Part shown: piece by piece, positions 49,365 through 61,291 of the stretch
Numbering within the stretch: the stretch's first letter is position 1
Layout: every line of letters begins with the position of its first letter
NCBI GenBank assembly: GCA_964036155.1
Contig: OZ038422.1
Coordinates: 61,837,201 to 61,901,200 of the forward strand
Origin: Diploscapter coronatus
Lineage: Eukaryota > Nematoda > Chromadorea > Rhabditida > Rhabditidae
Reading direction: 5' to 3'
Length of the DNA stretch: 64,000 bases
Made by a program: the position numbers and the translations under genes
Notes under the pieces: generated by a model
The model's database searches: none
What the model was told of the DNA's origin: nothing
Seen by the model: the letters and a program-made list of their open reading frames with translations, nothing else

Positions 49365-52195
49365 ATGGAGGAAGACCGCAGGGAGCGGGCCTATCGCTTC
49401 GTCGCCTTTTCGGCAGTGTCGTTCTCGCTGGTAGCAATCGTATCGGTGTTCATTACTCTACCGATCGTCAACAACTACATTAATTCCGTCCATCTGAGAG
49501 TTCAGTCTGAGATGGAGTTCTGCAAGGTTCGTTGTTATTTTATTAAAATTAATTATTTTATGTTCAAATACACTTACTAAATGTATTTTTATGACGAAAT
49601 CTGTATTCTGAGAGCCTAAATTTAGGTATTTTTATCTTCGTATTTTTAAGGTTATTTTATTCTCGTATATCTATAGCAATTTGTATCCAGAATGCATAAT
49701 TTTCGGCAAAAAATTTTAAATTTTGATATATTTAGCATAATTTGCCATATTATTTTTCAAGTGTATTTTTAAAACTACACTATTTTCTAGAATCTAGTCC
49801 ATATCGATTTTCAGAATCTTCCTTAAAGACTTAATTGTTTGCAAATACACATCCTTGACTTTTCTACAACTCCTCCAATTTGAGTCAATTGCGCATAGAT
49901 TAGCTGCATCGTTGAGATTTGAGATCTTAGGATTGAGGAAATCTCTTTTTGCCTTTCTTCTTACAAAATACCAGACAGATTTTGAGAGTGCTTGAAGCGA
50001 TGCCATGAAGCTTCATTGAAAAATATCCGGAAATCGATATACCTCAATATAAAATCTAGAAACGAATCGTTATTTGATCAAAGTAACAAAAATCTTGACC
50101 TAAATAAGTCACTGTTGCAGCAATTTAAATATAGTCATCATCCTCGTACTCAGCTATTTTATACGCCAAATATAGAATTTTATATCAAAAAAATATTGAT
50201 GAATTTAATAGATCTACAATTCTCTTTTTCAGCTCTCTGCAAGAGACGTTCTTCTCGAGGTTCACGAGTACCGATCGATGCCCAAGTCGAACATCAACCT
50301 GCCGGTGTTCCTTCGACCCGCCGGCGGACTCAACAACGACACTCTGAGACAGAAGAGACAGGCTGGCGGATGCTCGGGCTGCTGCTTGCCTGGCCTGCCC
50401 GGACCTGATGGTTTCTTTTAGAGATTATTATTTTTAACTTCTTCATATTATTTTTGCCTAATTTTATTGACCTTGATCATGAGCTTATCATCATTTTTAA
50501 TTCAATTCTTTTTAGGACCCCCAGGAAGGAATGGTAACCCTGGAAGAGTAAGTTATTATTAATTTTAGTTTGGGTAGTTTTTAATTAATATATTTATTTT
50601 AGCCTGGAGCCCCCGGAGCGTACGTCCTTTATCGACCATTTTTCTAATACTTCGATCTAAAATCGATTCTTTTAGCCAAGGCTTCCCCGGAAGACCCCCT
50701 GCAATTTGCGAGGAAGTGCCCGAACCACCCTGCCTGCCCTGCCCACCTGGTCTGAATTATGCAAAATGTTTTCAAATTTATATTATATATTTTAGGCGAA
50801 CCTGGAGGCCAAGGAGTATGGAATTTAATATTCGTTTCCTTTTACATATAAATTGTGATATTTCAGCCACCTGGAAGCCCCGGTAAAACTCCTATTCGAT
50901 TTATTCATATTTATTATGGGATATTAGACTTATACCGTATTATCGTCATTAGTTTAATATCTTTTAAATGATGAATATGAATAAATCAAATATGATAAAT
51001 TCAAGGAAACCCTGGACAAGCGTAAGCAAAGTCACCTTCTGATTAAAATATATTTCTTTATTTTAGTGGACACCCTGGACGAAATGGAAAGTGAGTTGTT
51101 ATTAAAAATGATTGTAATTTAAGCAAGTATCAATCATATTATTTCAGCGACGGATCTCCCGGACCTCAAGATGAGTTCAAAATGACACTATTTTCAAAAT
51201 TACGTTAATTTTTGCTATTCTATCAATGTTAAGAGCTAAAACTTGACATATATGATTTTAAATCGCATACAAAACCTAATATATTCTGTTTCACGTCCCC
51301 CAGGACCTCCAGGTGAAATGGGCTCCCCAGGAAAGGACGGACCACGAGGAGAGCCAGGTTAAAATTTCTAAAATTCTCCAGTAATTTGCAATCTAAAAAT
51401 TCAGGAAGACCCGCATTTTCGATCGCCCCGACGCCAGGAGACGCAGGTTTGCATTTTATTTGTTTTATTTTGAAATAGTTAATTATTTATTAATTTAGGA
51501 GCACCAGGGTACGACATTTATTCGTTCTACTCGTAAAAGATGTTAATTTTAAAATCATTATCGATTTTCAGAGAGCCAGGAGTGCCAGGTCTTTATTTAG
51601 AGCCAATTTTATCGATTATGATAGTTTATTTAAATAAACTATCATAAGCATTAAATTGGCTCTAAATGATGCAAATCTGTTATAGGACTGCCGGGAGACC
51701 AGGTTAAAATTGATATTATAAATTAATAACGTTGAAAATTCTAATTTCAGGGACAACCAGGTACTTGAAGTTTCAAATTCTGAATTTTCCGAAAAAAATA
51801 CCGGATCTAAAAATCTCGCTTAGGACGCGACGGACAGCCGGGAGGCGCAGGACCAATGGGACCACCTGGGTTCGGAATATTTTCTTTAAAAATACTAACT
51901 TCAACTAATTTAGATCTCCTGGACCTCAAGTGCGCGACTATTCCGACTAAATTCGATTTTGGGGGTAAATTGAGAAATTTTGACATTTTCAGGGACCACC
52001 TGGAGACCGAGGATTGGATGGAGAGCCGGGAATGCCTGGAGTTCAGGGAGAGAGGTACGGAGTTTTTCCGAACTTGATTGAATAAAGACTAGAGATTTTT
52101 GCTTAATGACTATATTTTTTAATTTCAGAGGTATCTGCCCGAAATACTGCGCTTTGGACGGCGGAATCTTCTTCGAGGACGGCACCCGACGATAA
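49365..52195 (+). CDS. Cuticle collagen (20 exons)
   Basis: Secreted structural collagen of the cuticle. Exons: 49365-49526, 50233-50410, 50516-50547, 50603-50619, 50676-50749, 50796-50815, 50867-50882, 51006-51021, 51067-51090, 51148-51170, 51304-51357, 51405-51446, 51499-51508, 51572-51588, 51686-51702, 51751-51760, 51824-51869, 51914-51929, 51993-52054, 52129-52195; 300 residues. The N-terminal domain MEEDRRERAYRFVAFSAVSF..., one membrane segment (VSFSLVAIVSVFITLPIV), a subtilisin site RQKR, a Cys cluster (GGCSGCCLP), Gly-X-Y blocks with Cys breaks (CEEVPEPPCLPCPP), and the C-terminal ICPKYCALDGGIFFEDGTRR all fit nematode cuticle collagens. Many junctions split a Gly codon. The donor after 51170 reads AT, not GT; the Gly-X-Y frame requires that join. 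Confidence 0.88.
50883..51005. repeat. Hairpin-forming collagen intron
   Basis: GATTTATTCATATT pairs with AATATGAATAAATC, and inside it GATATTAGACT pairs with AGTTTAATATC, so most of the 123-nt intron can fold on itself. Confidence 0.6.
51589..51685. repeat. Second hairpin-forming collagen intron
   Basis: A 30-bp perfect palindrome (TATGATAGTTTATTT and its complement) sits within an outer stem TTTAGAGCCAATTT / AAATTGGCTCTAAA. The fold spans about 51595-51669. Confidence 0.75.
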
Positions 52196-52463
52196 ACTTC
52201 TGGAAATACGACATCTTTTCCAATATTTTATTTTTATTATTGTCTTTCAACCTTTCAACAACTTGCCTACCCAAAAGTGCTTTCATCAACATCATCAAAA
52301 TCTGTGAGAATTAGTTTCGGGTACACTAACTAAAAGTCTAATATAATGGTTTTGCAAATAATTAATGTGTTATCTTTATTTTATTAGAGATTTACAGAGA
52401 TTATTTGTAAGTATACATATTTAATTGGAGAATCGAATAAATAGTATTTGATTTAAGAATATC

Positions 52464-52929
52464 TCAAGTTGAAGTAATGTCCTTGTTCCTTTGACTTCGC
52501 CAGCCTTTTATTTTCTCAGCTATTAGTTCTCGTGGTAAGGCAGGGAGTTTCTAAAATTATTTGAACTAAAATCATTTTTAGTTTAAGAATACCATTCCCC
52601 TCGCTTTATAATCCATAACTTGATATCCCTGTCGGATAGTCATTAACATTGTACCGTAAGAATAGGCTCGACAGTAATTGAAGAGCTAAATTTTATATTT
52701 AGAAATCATTTCAAATTATAACTTGCGCGACAAAATAGGTCGCTCTTCTTCGTAACTTTCGGAATGTGTAGTTTTCCTGGCCAAAAATTATTTAATATCA
52801 AAATATAGATGACAAAACTTGCTTAAACTGAGGTAAATCCGACGATTTAATATCGGCCAAACTAAATCCATCAATGAAGTGTACAGTCCATAAAATAGAA
52901 CATAGTATTTTCAAATAGACGTGACTCAT
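52464..52929 (-). CDS. Small predicted secreted protein, four exons
   Basis: Not recognised. Exons 52819-52929, 52723-52776, 52593-52685, 52464-52550, all in phase 0, give 114 residues. The first ~22 (MSHVYLKILCSILWTVHFID, then GF) form a good signal peptide. The rest is basic and has no long hydrophobic run: NYTFRKLRRRATYFVAQ, LFNYCRAYSYGTMLMTIRQG, KLPALPRELIAEKIKGWRSQ, then RNKDITST. LRRR and YKAR could be processing sites. Two donors (gttttg, gttata) are weak, but the AG acceptors and the absence of stops across four exons support it. It converges with the collagen gene (3' ends 268 bp apart). Could be a peptide precursor or effector; no function is assigned. Confidence 0.6.
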
Positions 52930-53307
52930 ATTGAATTATTTTATTATCTCATGGTGAAAGTTCAAATTTTATATAGCGGCAGAAACAACAAACCATTGTG
53001 GAAACAATAAATACTTGTCGAAAAATTACGCTAATTTCGTTATGAGGCAAGAGGAATGCATGAGTTGAATGAGAAGGCACATCAATATGATTCTTAAATG
53101 AAAGACAATTTTAATTCGATAATTGAGCTAACTATTGCATGTCAATGATTGCTATTCACTTGTGCTAAAAATAATTGTCAGACTCTACAAGTCTAGAAAA
53201 ACGATAAAATTGCAAAAAATATGCATACCTGAATGATCTGAAATGAAATATAGTTGAATTAAATTATTGTATTTCATTTCAAAGAGTAATTAAAATAATT
53301 TATCAAA
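52930..53307. other. Short intergenic gap, nothing recognised
   Basis: Between the small secreted-protein gene and the 3' end of the PTR gene; AT-rich, with no motif beyond possible promoter sequence. Confidence 0.4.
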
Positions 53308-56300
53308 TTATCGTCTCGACGAGTAGGGCATTCTGGAGGCCATGCCTGGGGTGTAAACCATGTATGGAGGCCACATGGGCGGCTGCTGGTTATGTCGGAT
53401 GTCGTTCGGGTTCATGTCTCCTACAACAGCTTTATTTCTTAATCTTCTAGGTAAATTTATTTTTTAATAATATATGAAACTATGCTATTTCGACCCATGT
53501 TTATTATTTTATTTTCCAAAAAATACCATAGAACATTCCACCTCCCCAAACCCTTGGACTCTGATTGGGCATGTTGTCATTCCTCGAACCGGATTGATTC
53601 TGTCGATTGGAAGCGTTTTGACCAGAAGCATGTCTTCGGAATCTCTGCGGGGATTCAGAGTGGTGTGTCGGTTTCTGAAGACATCTTTCAGGAAACGAAT
53701 TAAAATTAAAGTTTTACAGGGCTTGGAGGCGCCTCGTAGATCGAATCGTCTTTCCCGTGATTTGAATGATGGTTCCGACGATGTCGTGAATGACGCTTCT
53801 GGCGTCGAGGCGTATGGGATTCAGACGGAGCGACGGAGGACTAGAAATGAGAAAAATAAAGTCTTTAAATAAGAAAGCAGCGTACCTCACTGTGTCTGCC
53901 TGATCTCCTTGTTTGCCTGCCGGACTTGTCACCTATTCCAGGATGACTCCCGTAATCGGCAATGAATGAAGTTGCGATCGATGGGGGTCCTGCTATTGCT
54001 AAGTACGACGGAGGCACTGTGATCGACTTCGGAACAGAGTAAGTGTATGAGGCATGAGCGTAGATTCTGGAAATATCAAATTTAGTCATTACTTTGAGGG
54101 AAAAAAACTTACTCCTCCGGATGAATAGCCCTGCTGGTCGTCGGAATGTAGTAGATCGACGACTCGTCGTCCACATCGCAGCAGCAGTCCGTGCAGCTTG
54201 GAGACGAACAGCATCCAACGGCAAATTGCTCGGACAACAGCTGCATCATGCTGAAAATCCGGTATTCTCAATAAGAAACCATGAAATTCTACTTTGGCAT
54301 GAAAAACAGGTAATGGAGCAGGCAAGCGACCGAGCTCAAAAGCAGAATTTTCCAAATATCGACGACGATCGGAACAGTGATCAGAAGCAAAGGAATATAC
54401 GAGACCACGGGCAAAACGCAGGCGAATAGGGTGGGAAGGAATGAAGCCTGAAATTGAATTTGAAAATCAAATATGTGGTGAGAAATTTGGTTAATTTAGA
54501 TAAAGAAAATTTTCAGATACTATAATTATTCTTCATTTATTACTTGAAAAGCATATTGTATCCTCATAGATATTTTAGGTTGATTTTTGCCGGATAGCGA
54601 ATAAGTATAACAGAATGCGATCACCACGACGGAAGTCAAGGCATTGCCTAAATAATCAATAATTTTCTTAAGTTAGCTCGAAACAACAATACAAGCAATC
54701 GCCATCGTTAAAGTGACGATGTTCATGGCGACATTCCAATGGACGGCATAGCCAATAGTTTCAACGAGGGCTAAACTTTAAATTACTTTTTATAAAGCTA
54801 CTAAATTTACTTGAAATCGAGGTAAATAATAGCAAAAACGACAGTGCAGGCTGTCCAATTAGTAATAGTGAGCCCAGAAACAGCCCTACAAGACAGATAG
54901 ACAACACTAGTAGGCCATTGGGTAGCATCTAAGTTTTCAAGCTTAATTTAATTTTAAAGTAACAAGATACCGTCATGTCATGTCTCAATGAATAGGAGCT
55001 TGGTATGGTCACTGACATGGGAATGTGATTGTCTTTTGCGTATTGTAAGAGGTTCTCAACCAAAGTGGTCCTGAAATAAGTGATTTTATAAAATAAGTGG
55101 GTTAAACTACCTATGATCAATTCCTTTCTGGGTCAAATCCAGGTACATTCTCGATTTGACGACCTGAGTTTGGTACCGATCGAAAACAATATCAGAAGCG
55201 AAACGGCGGTACGATTCCGATGACAGGAACACCAAATTGACTACTGGGACAAAAGTATCCTAAAATGTAAAATCTATAGGAATTTTGGTGATTTTTTTAC
55301 CGGATTGACGTCGTAGATAGAGTTTTTCTCGAATTTCATGAATTCGTTTAACCAACTGACAAATCTTGTGGCATAGCCGTCATTCTTAATTTAACTATCG
55401 GCATTTTTCGACTTGAATTTTTTACCACAGCCTTTTCCAGCATCTCAAATATCGTCGTTCTAACGGAATGGTCATGGTAATCGACGACGTTTTCGATTGT
55501 TATCTAAGAAACCATTTGCTTAAATTATTTCAATATTTTTGAACCTCCATAAACTGGGTGGTCTTTCCGAACATTTCGTCGTAAAACTGCTTGAATTTCG
55601 ATGATGGAGAATTTTTCGGCACAAAGTCTTCTTCTTTCAAGTCGATTCTATAAAAGTGTCAATTTGGAAAAGTTGAATTAAATTTTTTTTACTTCATATT
55701 TGTGCATCCCCAAATAGCAAAAATCATGTAAATTGTGCATACGAACACGATTGGGTATCTAAAATGTAAATTTCAAAACATATTTGAATATAAATATGCC
55801 TTAATGATGGTCCAGACAAAAATGCCCCGATCCTTCTAATGAACGAAGGTCTAATGTCGATCAGCCTATTATGCAGCGACAGCAATGACGTCGTATCGTA
55901 ATCGGTTAAATTTGGAGCTTAATTTTTTATTTTCAAAAATTCTAATTATATTTTTAAATACCAGCAAAATGCGTATCTCCGCTAGCGCAAAATTGGAACC
56001 ATTTAACTCCTTTCGCTTCTCGTCGGCCTCCCAGAAATATGAATACGGAAATGTACATCAAGGCAAAAATTAGAAGGATTGCTGCGCCTGCCGCTAACAT
56101 TACGAAGCTAAAATATAGATGAAAAATCAATAATTATGAGAAAATATTACGAGTTCTGCATGTGTTGATTCGGCGCAAAAACTCCCATGACAACTAAAAT
56201 TATGTATTATCAATTTAGTTTAATTATTGGACCACGATGACAATTAATAAGAGTAGTACGGCAAAAATTATATTAGAAAATATTTTTAGAAATTCAGAAA

Positions 56301-59300
56301 TTATCTCATTCGCTTTTGACGTACTACTTTTATGAATTGCCGCTTACGATAGGTAACTAGGATTATAACTGCCGATGATGCTACTATAGGACCGTCATGA
56401 GACAAAATGAAAGCTAGTTTTTCCGTAGGGTGCACGGCTGCTCCGGAATAGCGACTCCAAGCGAAGTGTAGAATGAATAACCAAAGTAGACCGATACCTA
56501 AGTAATTTGGTGTCAGTAGATATGTAACACGGGCGAGAAGAGTAGTAGCAAAAAATTAAAGTGAGTAGATTTATGATATACGCTACTCCATTTACTTTTC
56601 AACATTCTACAACTGTTCTCACTGCCAATTTTGTCAGAAATCTACCTACAGTCTAGGCAGTAATTTAATTAGATGATATTACATTCGAAGCCAAGTTTTA
56701 GCAAAGTAATAAGTATTTTCGAAGCCTCTTGTCAAAACTCTGTCTTCGCAACCATAAAATATTCATGTGGCCCAATTTGTCATTGTTTTTCCATCGCCAA
56801 ACTTTGCGAATTTTGCATGCATTTTCAAGACATCTTGTCAAAAATCAAGTCGAACGTGGACTTTTAAGAAAAAACAGCTGAAATTTACCGATGACGATGA
56901 AAAACATAGGCCACATTAGCGGGTCGAAAGATCGGGATCCGGAAAATTGGACGAGCAGAGAGCCGACGCAGGAAATTCCCAGAACCAAAGCGATTTGTAG
57001 TCCGATAAGGGGTTTCGACTAAATTTTTCATAATTTAAAAGTCGATATAAATTTTGAACCATCGAAAATTCGATCACGTATGAATGATGAATATGATTAC
57101 GTTATCTTTCATCTTATGAATCAATATATGAAATTACACGGTGCTTAGTCTCTTTGTTTTGTCCCCTGGGAAAGAAAAGGGCATGAAGATTCGCTAACAG
57201 TTTGAAACTCATACTTAACGTCGCTTTTCGGATTTTTTTTGCGCTTGTATCGTAACAAGCATCTCAAAATTAGTGGGTATGCCGAGTTTCAGTTCTGGGG
57301 ATGCACTAATTGACTCTCCACAGTGACGAATTCGCACAAAAATGCGCCCTTTTCAGATGACGTCAACTTCTCGAAAATTTCAGAAATTGCTTTATATTTT
57401 GATATTTGAACGAGATAATTGAGTGTAATTAGCTTTTCTACTGCTTTAATTGCGTTTTTTTTCTGATCGACAATAAATTCCCCTCCTTTTTCGCTTTCCG
57501 TTCCTTTTCATCGCTTTTTATCTCCCTTTCGCGCCTGCGCATTGCAGATGTGGGCAAGGCGAAAAGGGGAGGGGACAAAACGAAGAGTCGTGTATTAATG
57601 GAGATTGCATAACAATGAATTTAGACTCACATTGTAGGTGTTGCTTCCGAAGCTAGTGAAGAAGCAAAATAGAAATACGATAGCTATCGACCCGAGTAGC
57701 ATATAGTGCATCTAAATAAGTCGAATACATTTCTCCCAGAATAAATAATTTGCTTCCAGATTTTGGGAGGAAATTATCAATCGATATGATCTTCGTTGTT
57801 ATTCAATACTATATCCAGTTTGCATGACAATGACAATGTCACTAGCGCCTTTATTATCGCTCGTAAAATCGAACAGAGTTCTGGGGTCATACAGAACGGA
57901 AAATCGCTTTTTGTTGACAATAGTCGTTGAAAACGGCATATTTGACTTTTAAACCGGAAAAATCGAAATGAAATTGAATTTCTACCTGCCACAAACTCTC
58001 TATGACGGAAAAGACGAAGGCTTCGAGCGACCACACGTACATCGTCACATTTGGGGCAGAAGTCGTTGAAATCTAGATATAACTTAAACTATATTAATCT
58101 AGAATAATTAAATTACCTGATCCCTGAAATTTCTCAACCACAAGGTCAAATTTTCTCCATCCAAGTCCTGAGATAATCGGAATGTCATCAACAAAGCCTG
58201 AGCTCTTGAAATTGCACCATCAGAATCAATATCAACTCCTAAAATGACCTTTATTTAAAAAGAATCTCGATTCTTTATAGTCGAACCCCCGACAGTTGAC
58301 CCAAGGTAGATCTTGCTCAGATTCGTCGATTCTCGATTCAAGCTGACGAAAGTCTCAGGGAAGGTTAGTGCGACCTAAACTTTTGAGCATAAGGTCGAGA
58401 TTTAAAGTTGTGTCGACCTGAGAACTCTTTTTAATGACTCGATCGACCATATCACGCTCGACTTCACATTCGGCTGAACAACGGGAGAGGAACTTAAGTT
58501 TGTTGTTTCAATCGAAAAAGAAAGATGGAAAAGATACTTGTTTCTCTCCGTTTGGATAATGATCGAGCTTCTTCTTCAGTGCTGTATAAGCTAACACTGC
58601 ATCACGTCTGAGGATGTTGTCTTTGGGCGAGCTAAATTTAATTTAGTGAAAATCAAAGGGCAAGGCAATTAAATAATTCGGTAAGTATTTGAGAGTTGCA
58701 TGGTTTTGGTATTCTATGTTTAAAATAAGCTATAACATACTCAGCCTTCAGCAGCACAGCGAATGTATTTGGATCCCGAAAATCGATCCGATCAAAGGCA
58801 GGATTCGAATAGTTGAAGTCGCTACTTCCAGCGGTTTTGATCAACCCAATTCCATTCGAGATTTTGTCGGATCGACTCAAATCGAGGAGGTACGGGAATG
58901 GTGATGACATGTAGATGTTCGAACGATATAATAGCGGCGAAATGAAGGCCAGGCAGAGCAGCATGAGGGGGATTAGCTATAATTTTGCTTTCCGTCTTCT
59001 TGATATTTTCGTATTTTAGACGAATGGCATATTTAAATGAGGATTTTAAACTCAGCTATCATACCGCATATAACATGCTATGGTTAGCGATCGACTTCCC
59101 CATGTACCAGAGTGCTCGTCTCAGGCCTGCCTCTGCGAACCTCAGTGACCTTATTTGATAGACTCCACAAGACTGATCTGAATTTCACCACTAGCCACTA
59201 TTCCTTGAAATCTTTGCTTTTGATACCAGCAACGATCTGAGGCGGAGATGCGACTTCGAATTTCTGCACGTAATGCGCCATGTGTAGGTCGTTGTGGATC

Positions 59301-60589
59301 CTCCTGACTAGAGCGGTCTCTTTGTCATTGGGCTCCTTCAGAGACTTGACCCTTTCGAGGGTAGTCGCACTGGAGGGAGGCTCCTGAGTTCATATTGATT
59401 ATTCCAGAAATTTGAATTGTTTAAGAAGTTCTCGGAAGACATACTGATGATCATCTTCAGACCGTTAGTTGAAGAACGATGATGATGTGATTAGGAGAGA
59501 ATTTATAACCATAATCTAACTCACTTCGACGTAGCTACCCCGCTCATTCAACTTCGTATGCCCTCCACTGCTTCCTGTCGTACTGCTGATTTCTACTGTC
59601 GTCGATCCAACGCTTTGCTCCGGGAGACGAGGCGCACTTGGCTCAGTTTTCTTGTCATTAGCTTCTTTCCGCTGTTCTTCAAGTTCTCGTCGTTCCTTTT
59701 CGATGCGTTCTTTCTGAACGAACACGCATATTTTGATCCCCTGAATTGATACTACCAGACGCCGCTCGCGGTCGTCCGCAAAATCCGAAGCCGACTTCAG
59801 TTTTGCGAGGTCACTATCGTTGTGGTGCTCCGATTCTGATTCAGAAGTGTCGGTTAGAGGAGGCGGGTCGGGCTGAAGATAAAGTATCGGTAAAAATGTT
59901 CCAAAGAAATACTATGGCAAACCTACTTTGCCGAATCGAAATTCACCTATCAATATTGATTAGATATGATGGATTTTTTGATAGTTTGAGAATTGGGTAG
60001 AGAAAACAGCGTCGCTCTCTAGGTGATAAGATAGTGATAAAAAGACAGATAGATAGAGAGAGCGCACTGATTACGGATGGAGTAGATTGCTGAAAGGGAA
60101 CGCGATGAGAAGAAGAAGTCGATCTTGACCCCATTCCCTCTGCATCCCCAATCTTCACTCACCGAGTGATTCCGACATAATCAAATGGTAAGAGAATCGG
60201 GTGTGCGTGAAACAATAGGACATAGGAAATTGATATTGGTATAGTTCATTAATATTCAAATAAAAGTGTTAGCGTATTCAAGAATGAATCATAAACACCT
60301 AATTGAATAAAAAGTGGCTGCTGGATAGCGTATGAAGCATATCTCGAGAGTAGACTTAAACGTGATGAACCTAATTAGAGGGTAGCATGAATTATGCGAA
60401 CATTAAAGTTAAGAAGAGTAATGAGAAGTTTATTTAAAAGATGACATAGTATTGAATTTCTACCGGTCCAGGTGGTGGTATTGAAGCCGATTTCCTCTGG
60501 ATTCTTATTGGTGCAGCTGAGCTTGAATTTGTCGTAGAATATAGCGGCGTCGATAAGGCATCGCTTGAGCCGATGCCCGTATAGGGCAT
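53308..60589 (-). CDS. Patched-related (PTR) membrane protein
   Basis: Multi-pass protein of the patched/RND superfamily; nematode PTRs act in moulting and membrane or sterol traffic (family knowledge). About 31 exons, roughly 1,280 residues: 60464-60589, 59525-59872, 59227-59384, 59065-59177, 58741-58976, 58538-58631, 58418-58492, 58287-58374, 58117-58238, 57986-58072, 57631-57711, 56889-57018, 56348-56497, 56151-56193, 55962-56107, 55800-55917, then on to the last exon 53308-53420. Seen: charged N-terminus, ALWYMGKSIANHSMLYA before helix 1, KIYLGSTVGGVDIDSDGAIS, a sterol-sensing-like helix set (57.7-56.0 kb), WGCTNMKIDLKEEDFVPKNS, a second helix set, and a Cys-, His- and Arg-rich tail ending MASRMPYSSRR. 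ATG is 1 nt after an acceptor. Donor 55799 is GC. The join 59525/59384 is out of frame as read, and a 43-nt stretch (59755-59713) may be an in-frame optional intron. Confidence 0.82.
56241..56339. repeat. 99-bp palindromic MITE-like element, family 1
   Basis: Second member of the family at 1497-1594. Left CAATTAATAAGAGTAGTACG, right complement of the same (TGACGTACTACTTTTATGAA, then TTG). It lies in a PTR intron and ends about 7 nt from the donor at 56347. Confidence 0.6.
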
Positions 60590-61291
60590 TCTAAAAATAA
60601 TCAAAAGATCAATATAAATAAATTAAAATAAAGATAGAAGAGGTATCGAATTTCTACCAAAATTGGATCACCGGCTGAAATGGAATGTTTCTCAAATGAT
60701 AAAAGGCGAACGGTAAGAGGGATATGCAAATGCAGAGTGTACAAGGAATATATCAGAAAAGAAGAAAGAGAGGAAGGGTGAGATATGATAAAATGATAAA
60801 GGTCGAACAGGCGAGGTACTCTTTCTTTCTCTCTAACGCTTTCTCTCATGCGCATTCCTCTTTCATCCCAGCGAATAAACACATACAACAGCATTATCAG
60901 GATGCTGAATGCGTTCCAATTTTCTAAAAATTAATTTAATGAAGGTTGGAATCAAGTTAGTTGTTGTATTCAGTTTAGTTGTATTTATATTCTCTTTGTC
61001 AGTAAATTGGTCTCCGATGCTATTGATGGTCCTGAGAAACAAATTTTGAGTAACTCACATGCTAACCTTTACCGGTTTCTGAATCTACATCACCAGTACA
61101 TACTGTATTATAACAAAAAATAACACTGTTATGGTAAAATATTCGAGGAGTGTCCATTTAGAGATAGTCAATTTTTGGAAAATTCGTTTATTTCAACTTG
61201 TAACAACTTATTGCTACGTGCTAATAAATTATTTGATATGATGATTGCTAGATTGAGAGAATCGGCTGTTCGATTTTCTCCGGCTGCTGAT
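60590..61291. other. Intergenic, PTR promoter side
   Basis: No exon supported. The acceptor at 60592-60591 directly before the PTR ATG suggests a trans-spliced leader. An ATG with a good donor at about 60178 (MSESLG) could be an alternative first exon but does not join in frame. Confidence 0.4.

Noticed and set aside
49992..50408. 138-codon plus-strand frame
   Set aside because: It overlaps collagen exon 50233-50410 in the wrong frame; the collagen frame gives the RQKR site and Cys/Gly-X-Y pattern.
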